Below, in pieces: positions 43,801 to 51,939 of a stretch of 64,000 nucleotides of DNA. The stretch is from Bacteroidales bacterium (lineage in GTDB: Bacteria; Bacteroidota; Bacteroidia; Bacteroidales; GCA-2748055), in assembly GCA_023138875.1 (NCBI GenBank), contig JAGLOO010000011.1, forward strand, positions 62,001-126,000, given 5' to 3'. The number at the start of each line of letters is the position of its first letter. Positions within the stretch are counted from its first letter, which is position 1. Position numbers and translations under genes: made by a program. The notes under the pieces were generated by a model. It was given only the letters and a program-made list of their open reading frames with translations. It was not told where the DNA came from and made no database searches.

Positions 43801-44122
43801 TGAGGAAGGTATGCTGCCCAGGGCCTATATGGGTCATCCGGCTAACAACCTGGGTTCTGACCGGTATGTTGAACCTGGTGATTACCTGCGCCTGATCAGT
43901 CTGAAACTCGGCTACAAGCTACGAAAAGACCTCTGCGACAGGTTAAATGTAAGGAGCCTGAGCCTGGCATTCAGTGCCCGAAAGATTATGACACTTACCA
44001 GGTATTCCGGCCAGGATCCTGAGGTGGGACAGGATGCCAGCGATCCTTTCTGGATCGGTGTTGACGAGGCGAATACACCACCGCCAAAGATATTTACAAT
44101 GAGTATTGCAGTTGGATTCTAG
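40883..44122 (+). CDS. SusC/RagA-type TonB-dependent receptor (SusC3)
   Basis: 1079-aa importer. The signal peptide ends at VCAQQ. A regulatory-like domain (about 25-110, IIRGRVIDRDDKTAVIGANV) precedes LEEVTITAKAQSNFN, a non-standard form of the usual LEEVVVVGYG segment. The plug carries LVIRGLSSMGNNQPLIVIDG and LKDAASTAVYGSQGADGVLLI. The barrel ends in FTMSIAVGF with a terminal Phe. An insertion is seen between the DG...F and the LKDA motif (FRVDQNFDLSSADFED). The gene lies 12 bp before SusD3. With the glycoside hydrolases downstream, oligosaccharide import from a beta-glucan or mannan is the likely task. Confidence 0.95.
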   Translation: MKKTRTALLLALSLFSLVEVCAQQSKIIRGRVIDRDDKTAVIGANVIEYDKDSRIINGTISNVNGDFVLEMKSLDNILKISVIGYDTKEIPADPARVLSIELDASKMELEEVTITAKAQSNFNLTNIDDRDKASSSVKVDLIEMQEYGILSATDALQGKVSGLDIISASGDPGSGSQLVIRGLSSMGNNQPLIVIDGVPQFRVDQNFDLSSADFEDIGNLINIAVQDIKSIEVLKDAASTAVYGSQGADGVLLIETHTGRLGKVQFDYQYKPSLNIQPAAIPLLSGDEYIMLQLEEWHNSRGVFDIPPEIAYDKDYYDFYNYSANTDWLGEITQNATTHDHYFKIAGGGQKTRYFTSFSYVDEGGTTINTGSKRISTRVNLDYYLSRKLLFTVQFNYTNSSRDGNLEIDKRNIREMSLIKAPNMSIWEYDQYGNPTGEYFTPINSYQGSGGTFYNPVAVAKLGKNDRVENDLQNTFRLRYNINDWLTIRETVSFQYVGRKYQNFLPYNALGTDWLAWTVNKAEESNNIESRIRTETQLAFDTPFQSNDHELTGALTWITNQSRYEWMNIQSNKTPSTDIQDPAIDAHINWIGTGSGESRDIGALANVNYKYKDRYMLQTVFRADASSIFGVNHRWGYFPGISLGWRFSDEPFMQFFEGMDESMLRFSWGISGRQPGDAYARFASYESTGNGNYMIYPAIGPSSIQLDNLKWESVTSYNLGLELNFMEYRLYLEAEVYLKTTTDLLFGGTKDWQKYKIPTSSGYEALNYLNGGELENRGWELMLDYKIIQGQNFRWSVNFNTSQNVNRFLDLPPNFNNERSTSIGNGQYPLRVIEGEPIGSFFGFRYKGAYPADADAVARDARGNVISDEAGVPLPMTYLGTYIFRGGDAIYEDINHDGKIDLNDVVYIGDSNPDFVGGFGTSVNYKNIDLACSFHYRLGFDIVNQVAMNTEGMNDRNNQSKAVLSRWRVQGQDEEGMLPRAYMGHPANNLGSDRYVEPGDYLRLISLKLGYKLRKDLCDRLNVRSLSLAFSARKIMTLTRYSGQDPEVGQDASDPFWIGVDEANTPPPKIFTMSIAVGF

Positions 44123-44134
44123 CATCAATCTTAA

Positions 44135-45619
44135 ATGAACGGAAAAATGACACATAAGGCAAAACTTCTCACATTGATCGTTGTACTTTCGGTGACAACT
44201 GCCTGTGATGAATGGCTTGACCTCATCCCGCCGCAGGGATTGATCCGGGAGGAGTTCTGGCAGACAAAGGAGGATGCTCATGCTGTGGTGATGGGTGCGT
44301 ATGAAATCTTTACACAGATGGATGACAGGCTGTTTAAATATGGTGAACTCAGAGCCGATATGGTAGTGGGAGATATAAACCAGTCGCTGGACGACCAGAA
44401 GGTTGCAGAAAGCAATATCTACCCCGATAACTGGCTCTGCAACTGGAGCCAGTTTTACGAGGTGATCAATTACTGCAATGAGGTTATTAAAAATGCGCCT
44501 CTGGTGCAGGACAGGGATGACACCTTTACTGATTATCTTCTTCAGAGTTATCTTTCAGAGGTCTGTTTTCTACGGTCCCTGGCTTATTTTTACCTGGTGA
44601 GGGTCTACAGGGATGTACCCTATGTCACTGAACCCACTGAAACGGACGATACGGATGTTTACCCGGCCAAAATGGATGGTGAAGAGTTGTTGCGGTTGCT
44701 GATCCCTGAACTGGAAGAGGCCCGGAAATACGCCACCACCGATGGTTACCAGACCCTGGATGAGATCAAGGGACGGGCCACCAAAGTTGCAATCGATGCA
44801 TTGATGGCGGACATCTCGCTCTGGCTTTTTGAATACGGGGATGTCATCACCTATGCGGAAAGAATAGAGTCTTCGGTTGAGTATTCTCTGATGCCTCCTG
44901 GCAGGTGGTTTGAGATCTTTTACCCGGGAAATTCGCTGGAGGGTATTTTCGAGTTCCAGTTCAATGACCAGTTCAACCAGTCAAATGGATTGTATGGGCT
45001 CACAAGGCGCTATGGTTATAATTATGATCCCAGTCAGAAAGCCATTGAGATGTTCGGGCTCGAATTTGGGAACAATGAACAAAAACGGGGTGAAAAATCT
45101 TCCATAGCGAAATTCGGAGATGACGATTGGGGTATCTGGAAGTATGTGGGCAGGTCGGCTGATGGTGTCACAGAGCGGACAGGCACGGAACAGAATAGCT
45201 GCAACTGGGTGGTTTACAGGCTGGCCGATGTGTTGCTGATGAAAGCCGAAGCCCTTTCCCAACTCTCCCGGTTCACTGAAGCACTGGAGATCATCAATGA
45301 TATCCGGGATCGTGCCGGTTTATCCGATTTGAGCCTGCCCGATGCTCCGGTTGCTTATGAGGATGCCATCCTTCAGGAGCGCGCCCTTGAACTGGCTTTT
45401 GAAGGCAAGCGCTGGTATGATCTGGTGAGGATGGGCAGAAGGAACGATTACAGCCGGAAAAACAAACTTATTGAGATCATTGTTTCCAATGTTCCTTCTA
45501 CCCAGAAAAGAATCCTGGCTACCAAACTGACAAACCCTCAGGGTTGGTACATGCCGATCGCGGAATCGGAAATTGAACGTAATCCCAACCTGATCCAGAA
45601 TCCATACTACATTTTTTAA
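44135..45619 (+). CDS. SusD/RagB-type lipoprotein (SusD3)
   Basis: 494 aa. Lipoprotein signal with TTACDEWL (Cys24); the Met at residue 5 (MTHKAKLL) is an equally good start. SusD hallmarks: DLIPPQGLI early, FLRSLAYFYLVRVYRDVPYV, RLADVLLMKAEALSQL, ERALELAFEGKRWYDLVRMG and the C-terminal PIAESEIERNPNLIQNPYY. It begins 12 bp after SusC3 and should form the SusC3 lid. The next FAS1 gene starts 3 bp after its stop. Confidence 0.95.
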   Translation: MNGKMTHKAKLLTLIVVLSVTTACDEWLDLIPPQGLIREEFWQTKEDAHAVVMGAYEIFTQMDDRLFKYGELRADMVVGDINQSLDDQKVAESNIYPDNWLCNWSQFYEVINYCNEVIKNAPLVQDRDDTFTDYLLQSYLSEVCFLRSLAYFYLVRVYRDVPYVTEPTETDDTDVYPAKMDGEELLRLLIPELEEARKYATTDGYQTLDEIKGRATKVAIDALMADISLWLFEYGDVITYAERIESSVEYSLMPPGRWFEIFYPGNSLEGIFEFQFNDQFNQSNGLYGLTRRYGYNYDPSQKAIEMFGLEFGNNEQKRGEKSSIAKFGDDDWGIWKYVGRSADGVTERTGTEQNSCNWVVYRLADVLLMKAEALSQLSRFTEALEIINDIRDRAGLSDLSLPDAPVAYEDAILQERALELAFEGKRWYDLVRMGRRNDYSRKNKLIEIIVSNVPSTQKRILATKLTNPQGWYMPIAESEIERNPNLIQNPYYIF

Positions 45620-45622
45620 ACG

Positions 45623-47185
45623 ATGAAAAAATTAATGATTTTGCTGGGGTTGAGTGTGATCCTGATTGGAACCAGGTCCTGTGATCCCATCGTGGTGGAG
45701 GCCAATTTCGAAGATATGATCGATATGACCATTTATGATTATATCATTGATAATAAAGAAGAGTTCTCCAGCTTTCTGCGCATTCTTCAGGAAGGTGGTA
45801 TTGACAGGACACTTGGTGCTTACAATCCCAAGGGCCTGGGATATACGCTCTTTCTGCCCACAAATGATGCAGTTGACCAGTTCATCGAAGAAAATGACCA
45901 GTTTTCGTCGCTTAATGATCTTTTGTCGGACAAGGAGTATGTTTTTACTTTCAGTCGTTATCATGCGGTCAGCCAGGCCATAAACGCAGATGATTTTCCC
46001 TTTGGCGCCCTTCCGGAATATACCCTCTCAGGCGACATCCTTACGGTGAGTTTTATTGTGGAGCCGGATACTTCCTATTACAGTATCAACAACCAGGCCC
46101 CGGTTGCTGAGCCCAATATTGAGGTGTCCAACGGGTATGTGCATGTAATCAGCCAGGCATTGGAACCGGTCACCTTCACCACCTACGGATGGTTTGAGCA
46201 GAATGAGGGATACTCCATTTTCATGAGTGCAGTGGTGGCCACGGGATATTCGTCGGACTTCGATATCAACATCAAGGATGAAGAGGAAGAGGCGAGACCA
46301 TTTACACTGCTCCTGGAGCATGATTCCGTTTTCAACAGACGGGGTATTTTCACTTTTGAGGAGCTGGTGGCTGACATCAGTCCCGATGACAACGACTATA
46401 CAAACGATTTGAACCCATTGAACAATTTTGTGGGGTATCATATGTTGAACGAGATCAGGTTCCTGGATGACTTTGAGGATGTAGCCACCAACTACAGCAC
46501 CTATTCTGACATTCCCCTCAATATTAATGGACTTGGTCTCGATATTATGATCAACAAAGAAAAGCAGGTCTTTGATACGATCATACATGGGTCAGATACC
46601 ACCATTGTAGATTACATCGGATTCAACTATGATGACAGCAATATCCTGACCCAGAGCGGAGCCATCCATTTCATCGGCCAGATATTGAGGCAGGTTCAGC
46701 CCTCAAGGGCTGTCCAGACCTTCGGATTTGGCGAAGAGCCGCTGTTTGATGAATTGAGGCAGGAGCCGGGGGAGTACCTGGTGGAGGATTCTTCCGCCCT
46801 GCTATACATTAAATGGTCTGGTTCTGACCTGTTTTTTGTGGAAGAGGCAGATGAGGATCATCCTGCCTGGAATGGCGACTATATTGTATTGGGAGGTGAC
46901 TTTTCAGTTACCTACACGATCCCAAAAATTGTGCAGGGCACTTACCTGGTACTGTTTGGCGCCGAGGCCTTCAGTGATCTGAATGCACTGGTTGAGGTTT
47001 CTATTGATGGCAAGAAGCTTGGTGGCCTTATTGACCTTACTTCAGAGGGATCAGCCGATAATCCTTATGCTCAGATCGAACTTGGGAAGATCAATTTTCT
47101 CAAGTATGAACATCATACGATTCAGGTAAGGTCCCTTATCCCGGGCACGTTCTTCTGGGATTATATAAGATTTGAACCCAATTAA
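45623..47185 (+). CDS. FAS1-domain lipoprotein with C-terminal beta-sandwich (FAS1-2)
   Basis: 520-aa lipoprotein; lipobox TRSC with Cys20. Residues about 35-180 are FAS1-like (MTIYDYIIDNKEEFSSFLRILQEGG, YTLFLPTNDAVDQFI, NGYVHVISQALEPVTF). Residues about 185-365 are a second FAS1-like unit (GYSIFMSAVVATG, FTLLLEHDSVF, NFVGYHMLN, SGAIHFIGQIL). The last 135 residues (from EPGEYLVEDSSALLYIKW to TFFWDYIRFEPN) look like a beta-sandwich resembling carbohydrate-binding modules, with the FFWDYIRF-type ending often seen in CBM6-like folds. A glycan-binding surface protein is the best inference. It lies between SusD3 and FAS1-3 with gaps of 3 and 11 bp. Confidence 0.82.
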   Translation: MKKLMILLGLSVILIGTRSCDPIVVEANFEDMIDMTIYDYIIDNKEEFSSFLRILQEGGIDRTLGAYNPKGLGYTLFLPTNDAVDQFIEENDQFSSLNDLLSDKEYVFTFSRYHAVSQAINADDFPFGALPEYTLSGDILTVSFIVEPDTSYYSINNQAPVAEPNIEVSNGYVHVISQALEPVTFTTYGWFEQNEGYSIFMSAVVATGYSSDFDINIKDEEEEARPFTLLLEHDSVFNRRGIFTFEELVADISPDDNDYTNDLNPLNNFVGYHMLNEIRFLDDFEDVATNYSTYSDIPLNINGLGLDIMINKEKQVFDTIIHGSDTTIVDYIGFNYDDSNILTQSGAIHFIGQILRQVQPSRAVQTFGFGEEPLFDELRQEPGEYLVEDSSALLYIKWSGSDLFFVEEADEDHPAWNGDYIVLGGDFSVTYTIPKIVQGTYLVLFGAEAFSDLNALVEVSIDGKKLGGLIDLTSEGSADNPYAQIELGKINFLKYEHHTIQVRSLIPGTFFWDYIRFEPN

Positions 47186-47196
47186 ACAGCGCAGCG

Positions 47197-48735
47197 ATGA
47201 ATCTTAAGATTAGCACCATAACACTTATCATACCCTTGTTCCTGCTCAGTTGCGAGAAGAAGGCATGGGATGAGCATTATAATGACCAACCAGTAACTGT
47301 TGATCAGGATATTTGGGAAGTGATCCAGGCCATTGATGACCTTTCCCTGTTCACCGGTTTTATCAAGGAATTCGGATATGATACCCTGTTCAAAGGAGAT
47401 GATCCATACACACTTTTCATCCCAACCAATGGTGCATTTAGCCAATTGCTCGATACCGGGATGGTTACACGTGCCATGCTTGACTACCATATCTCTCTCC
47501 ATTTTATCCAGTCGATGAATGTTTCAGGAAAGCGCAAGATCCAGACCCTTGGAGAGAAATTTGCTCTTTTCGAAAAGTCAGGGAACGGCATATATCTGGA
47601 TGATATAGCCCTGGATTTTGAGAGTCCGCTCTATAGGAATGGTAAATATTTCACCATGAACAAGGTGGCGCTTCCCAGGCCCAATCTGTATGAATTCTTT
47701 GCTGTAAACAATCCCGTTCTGCGCAATTATATCGATGACCAGGATTCCATCATTCTTGACAGGGCGTTGAGCCGGCCTTTGGGTTTTGATGAGTTTGGCA
47801 ATACAGTCTACGACAGCGTTTTGATTAAATTTAACCTGTTTGAGGAGGAGTTCTTTCCCGTTAGTGAAGAGTTCAGGAACAAGACGGCCACCATCGTATT
47901 TCCGCTCGCGGATGACTACAACGCTGCATTGGATGAGATGGCTCAGATGCTGGGCAATATATACCAGGATCATACCGATATTCCACTCGAATGGCAAAAT
48001 GATATCCTCATTCCTTACCTGCTGGAACATGGTGTCTTTGAAAACATGTTGGAGGAATATGAATTTATTCCTCATCCAAGCCTGGATACCCTTAAAATGA
48101 AGAATATCCGGGGAGACAGTGTGGTGATCGAATATGAACCGGCTGATAAAGAGCTTTGCAGCAATGGTTATGCCTATAACTATACCAGTTTCGGCATACC
48201 CGACACCCTGTTTACCGGGTCATACAGGCATGAAGGTGAATGGTTGTTGCAGGAGAGGGGCTTTAATACTTATGCCTGGAAGGATGAGGTTACGGTCATC
48301 AGTGATGTTACCTTCCCCACCATCAGGGAGCTGGTGCCCTCTGCTTCCAATGATTCTATCCTGAAGGTGAACTTTAATCTTGGATATACCGGTGATTACA
48401 GTGTGGAATTCAATTTGGAAACGCTTTTTCCCAGGAAATACCTGATGGTGGTCAGAACCCATATGTACGTGGGTGGCATTTATGACATATACGTAAATGA
48501 CGAACTGGTCATGACTATGGATTACTATGATTACGTGAGGAACAGGGAGATCTGGTGGAGTGTTCATGAGGGCAGGTATCTGCCCGAACACGGATTCAAC
48601 AGGTTTGATTGCTGGATCGAAAACAGACTGGATTACGGGGAGACCCGGATCAAATTCGTATACAGGGAACCCGGATTGGTGTCCAACAACGGATTGGTGA
48701 TAGACTATATTGAGTTCTTTCCCTTTGATGAATAA
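47197..48735 (+). CDS. FAS1-domain lipoprotein with C-terminal beta-sandwich (FAS1-3)
   Basis: 512-aa lipoprotein; Cys19 (FLLSCEKK). Residues about 40-160 form a clear FAS1 domain (IWEVIQAIDDLSLFTGFIKEFGY, YTLFIPTNGAFSQLL, LDYHISLHF, NGKYFTMNKVALP). Residues about 165-330 are a more divergent FAS1-like unit. The C-terminal 160 residues form a beta-sandwich (DYSVEFNLETLFPRKYLMVV, GIYDIYVNDELV, GLVIDYIEFFPFDE), similar in plan to FAS1-2, although the two proteins are otherwise distant. It is the third FAS1 protein of the operon and lies 17 bp before SusC4. Likely attached to the cell surface; ligand unknown. Confidence 0.82.
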   Translation: MNLKISTITLIIPLFLLSCEKKAWDEHYNDQPVTVDQDIWEVIQAIDDLSLFTGFIKEFGYDTLFKGDDPYTLFIPTNGAFSQLLDTGMVTRAMLDYHISLHFIQSMNVSGKRKIQTLGEKFALFEKSGNGIYLDDIALDFESPLYRNGKYFTMNKVALPRPNLYEFFAVNNPVLRNYIDDQDSIILDRALSRPLGFDEFGNTVYDSVLIKFNLFEEEFFPVSEEFRNKTATIVFPLADDYNAALDEMAQMLGNIYQDHTDIPLEWQNDILIPYLLEHGVFENMLEEYEFIPHPSLDTLKMKNIRGDSVVIEYEPADKELCSNGYAYNYTSFGIPDTLFTGSYRHEGEWLLQERGFNTYAWKDEVTVISDVTFPTIRELVPSASNDSILKVNFNLGYTGDYSVEFNLETLFPRKYLMVVRTHMYVGGIYDIYVNDELVMTMDYYDYVRNREIWWSVHEGRYLPEHGFNRFDCWIENRLDYGETRIKFVYREPGLVSNNGLVIDYIEFFPFDE

Positions 48736-48752
48736 GCTTAAAACAGGATTAC

Positions 48753-51700
48753 ATGAAACGAACATCGAAGATACCGACCTTTATGAGATTTAAGGCTTTA
48801 TTCATATTGACGCTGGTGATGGCATCCGGAATTTCCCTGATGTCGCAGGATACCACTGTGGTCAGGGGGGTGATCAGATCCGGCTCGGGCCAACCCATTC
48901 CAAATGTATCGGTGGGCATTGAAGGATCCAGCCTGCTTCCGGTGGTGACCGATGACTCGGGAGCATTTGAGATCCCATCCGTTACCGGTGATGAGTGGTT
49001 GATTGTCAGTCCCGCATTCGATTATAAAATGAGAAGGGTTTATTTGAATGACCGGGAGGATCTCGTGCTTATTCTGACATCAGATGACCTGGAATCCGGC
49101 GATGACCTGGTGGCATTGCTTTCCGGACAGGTTCCCAGGAGGGATGTCGTACCTTCCTATTCAGAATTGAATACCTCGGATCTGCACCACATCGGCGCAC
49201 TATCCATTGATCAGCACATGCAGGGCCAGACACCGGGCATGTATGTGGTCAACAGGTCAGGGATGCCGGGAACCGGTGCGGTTACATCCATCCGGGGTGT
49301 GAGTTCCATTTATGCCAATAACCAGCCCGTATATATCGTTGATGGCTTCCCGCAGATCTCTCATGGCCTGTTTGGTACCAATATTTCCGGACATGCCTAT
49401 AACGGCCTGATGGGGGTGAATCCCTTTGATGTGTCAAAGGCCACCATTATGAAAGATCCTTCAGTGGGGTCTGTTTTCGGATCCAAGGGGTCAAACGGGA
49501 TCATCCTCGTGGAAACCCTTGATCCAAGTGCAACCCAGACTTCCATTGAGCTGAACATGAGAACCGGGTATTCGCTGGCTCCTCCAAACCAGATTCCACA
49601 GATGGACGGGGGGCAACATAAAACCCTGATGAATGAAGTGTTGTTCTCATCCGGAATGCATGAGGAGGATATCAGGGAGTTTTATCCAAATCTGTTCCTC
49701 GCAGAAGAGGATGCACGCTATATCGATTACCGGCATAATACGAACTGGCAGGATTATGTGTTTAACAATGCCCTGTTTTACAACCTGAATGTGAAGGTAA
49801 AGGGGGGAGATGAAATTGCCCGTTACGGGCTTTCTTTTGGTTACCTGGACAGTGACGGGATCATCGAAAATACCGGGTACAGTGGTTACAACCTGCGGTT
49901 TGTGAGCCGGCTTAATATTTTTACCTGGCTGAAAATGGATGCAGGTGTCTCCCTGAATTATAACAATTCTGCATTGAAGGATGCGGCCGTTACCAAAGAG
50001 ACAAGCCCGATCCGGACCAGCCTTGCGAAATCTCCGCTCCTGAATCCTTACCAGTATGATATTGAGGGTAGAGAGCTGACAACCCTGGCAGAGGTAGATG
50101 AGATTGAGGTGAGTAATCCCCTGGCCACCATAGAGAACTATGAGGCCTTCAACAACAATTACAGTTTTACCTCATTCCTGGGAATGGAAGGGACCATCAG
50201 CAAGGAGTTATCTGTGGTCAGCAAGTTCAGTTATACTTATGATGTACTCAAGGAACAGATTTTTCAACCCAACCGGGGTATGGAACTCTATTACAACAAG
50301 GAGGCTTTCAACGTGTCGAAGGCGATGAACAATGACCTGACTTCGCTCTACAACAATACATATTTAAAGTATGAGAAAAAGATAGGAAATAACCACCACA
50401 TCACTTCCAATACCGGACTGTATATGCTGAACAATAAGTTCCAGATGGACTGGGGCCTTACTAAAAATGCCCATGAAAATGATGAATATCGAATGCTGCA
50501 GGACGGACAGAATAACCTGAGGGAGATCGGGGGTAATAACAGGACCTGGAACTGGCTATCTCTTTATGAGTACCTGACATACAGTTACAGGGACAAGTAC
50601 CTGGTGACGGCCAGTATTACCCTGGATGGATCTTCGCGCATAGGTGAAAATGCCATCAATACAGTGAACCTGGGTGGATTACCCTTTGGCCTTTTTTATT
50701 CAGGTGGATTGGCCTGGCGCATCTCCAGCGAATCATTCCTGAAGAACCAGGCCTGGCTGGATGACCTGAAGCTCAGGTTTACCGCTGGAAAATGTGGTAA
50801 TGATGATATTGGGGAGTCAACTGCAACAAATTACTACCAGGCGGTGAAATTCAGGGAAACGGTTGGACTCTACCCGGCTATCCTTACCAATGACGAGCTG
50901 AGTTATGAAACAGTTACCATGTTAAGTGGTGGGATAAACCTGGCCATACTTGGAAACCGGTTCACAGCCAACATTGAGTATTTTGCCTCTACCACCAATG
51001 ATATGATCATCAACACACCTGTGGAGGCATACCTGGGTTATGACTACCTCATTGAGAACGGAGGCAGCATAGAGAACAAAGGATGGGAACTGGGTACATT
51101 TATGAGGCTGGTCAACGCCGAATCCTTTAAATGGGATTTGAATGCGTATTTCTCTACGGTCAGGAATCAGGTTACTGCCATTAAGGGCAACAAGCTGGTC
51201 TACTCCGTACCTGGTGCTGAAAGAGTGAATCAGGTCGGTTCCCCGGCAAACAGCTTCTATGGATATATCTACAACGGGGTCTTTGCCACCCAGGCAGCAG
51301 CTGATGCTGCCAACCTTTATAATGACCGTGGTATCCCCTATAATGCCGGGGATGCCTTCTTCTCAGACCTGTCTGGTCCTGAGGGTACACCAGACGGGAT
51401 TATCAATGGCTTTGATAAAACGGAGATTGGCAATCCCCTGCCGGACTATTATGGCGGATTAATCAATTCTTTCTCATATAAAGGATGGACCCTGAGTGCT
51501 TCACTGCAATTTGTATTCGGACATGAGGTCTTTAATTATGTGCGTTATCAGAATGAGAGGATGACGGGTCTTGATAACCAGAGCAGCTACGTGCTGAACA
51601 GGTGGCAGTATGAAGGACAGGAAACGAATGTCCCCAGGGCCTTATGGGAAGATCCTGTCGGCAATTCGGACTTTTCCACCCGCTGGATCGAAGACGGTTC

Positions 51701-51929
51701 TTATATGCGGGTGAAGTATGTGAAGCTGAGTTATACTACCCCCTCCCAGTTCCTGATGTTTAAGAATGCGGAATTCTATGTTTCAGCCAATAATATTTTT
51801 ACGGTGACCGATTACCTTGGGTATGATCCTGAGTTTGCCTATTCTTATTCACAGCTGTATTCGGGGATTGACTATGGCATGATGCCGCTTCCAAGGCAAT
51901 TCATTGTCGGGATCAATATAGGATTGTAA
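48753..51929 (+). CDS. SusC/RagA-type TonB-dependent receptor (SusC4), divergent N-terminus
   Basis: 1058 aa. Signal peptide to about residue 32 (MSQD); Met11 is an alternative start. The regulatory-like domain is present (TTVVRGVIRSGSGQPIPNVSVGIEG). The usual EVVVVGYG segment is missing and replaced by a stretch with LVALLSGQVPRRDV. The plug keeps SIRGVSSIYANNQPVYIVDG and a modified signature MKDPSVGSVFGSKGSNGIILV (standard: LKDA..A.IYG.RG.NGVI). The barrel ends in QFIVGINIGL, with Leu rather than the usual Phe. It pairs with SusD4, 10 bp downstream. The altered TonB-box region may change how it contacts TonB, or point to a specialised partner; this is inference. Confidence 0.93.
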   Translation: MKRTSKIPTFMRFKALFILTLVMASGISLMSQDTTVVRGVIRSGSGQPIPNVSVGIEGSSLLPVVTDDSGAFEIPSVTGDEWLIVSPAFDYKMRRVYLNDREDLVLILTSDDLESGDDLVALLSGQVPRRDVVPSYSELNTSDLHHIGALSIDQHMQGQTPGMYVVNRSGMPGTGAVTSIRGVSSIYANNQPVYIVDGFPQISHGLFGTNISGHAYNGLMGVNPFDVSKATIMKDPSVGSVFGSKGSNGIILVETLDPSATQTSIELNMRTGYSLAPPNQIPQMDGGQHKTLMNEVLFSSGMHEEDIREFYPNLFLAEEDARYIDYRHNTNWQDYVFNNALFYNLNVKVKGGDEIARYGLSFGYLDSDGIIENTGYSGYNLRFVSRLNIFTWLKMDAGVSLNYNNSALKDAAVTKETSPIRTSLAKSPLLNPYQYDIEGRELTTLAEVDEIEVSNPLATIENYEAFNNNYSFTSFLGMEGTISKELSVVSKFSYTYDVLKEQIFQPNRGMELYYNKEAFNVSKAMNNDLTSLYNNTYLKYEKKIGNNHHITSNTGLYMLNNKFQMDWGLTKNAHENDEYRMLQDGQNNLREIGGNNRTWNWLSLYEYLTYSYRDKYLVTASITLDGSSRIGENAINTVNLGGLPFGLFYSGGLAWRISSESFLKNQAWLDDLKLRFTAGKCGNDDIGESTATNYYQAVKFRETVGLYPAILTNDELSYETVTMLSGGINLAILGNRFTANIEYFASTTNDMIINTPVEAYLGYDYLIENGGSIENKGWELGTFMRLVNAESFKWDLNAYFSTVRNQVTAIKGNKLVYSVPGAERVNQVGSPANSFYGYIYNGVFATQAAADAANLYNDRGIPYNAGDAFFSDLSGPEGTPDGIINGFDKTEIGNPLPDYYGGLINSFSYKGWTLSASLQFVFGHEVFNYVRYQNERMTGLDNQSSYVLNRWQYEGQETNVPRALWEDPVGNSDFSTRWIEDGSYMRVKYVKLSYTTPSQFLMFKNAEFYVSANNIFTVTDYLGYDPEFAYSYSQLYSGIDYGMMPLPRQFIVGINIGL

Positions 51930-51939
51930 TGAACATTTA

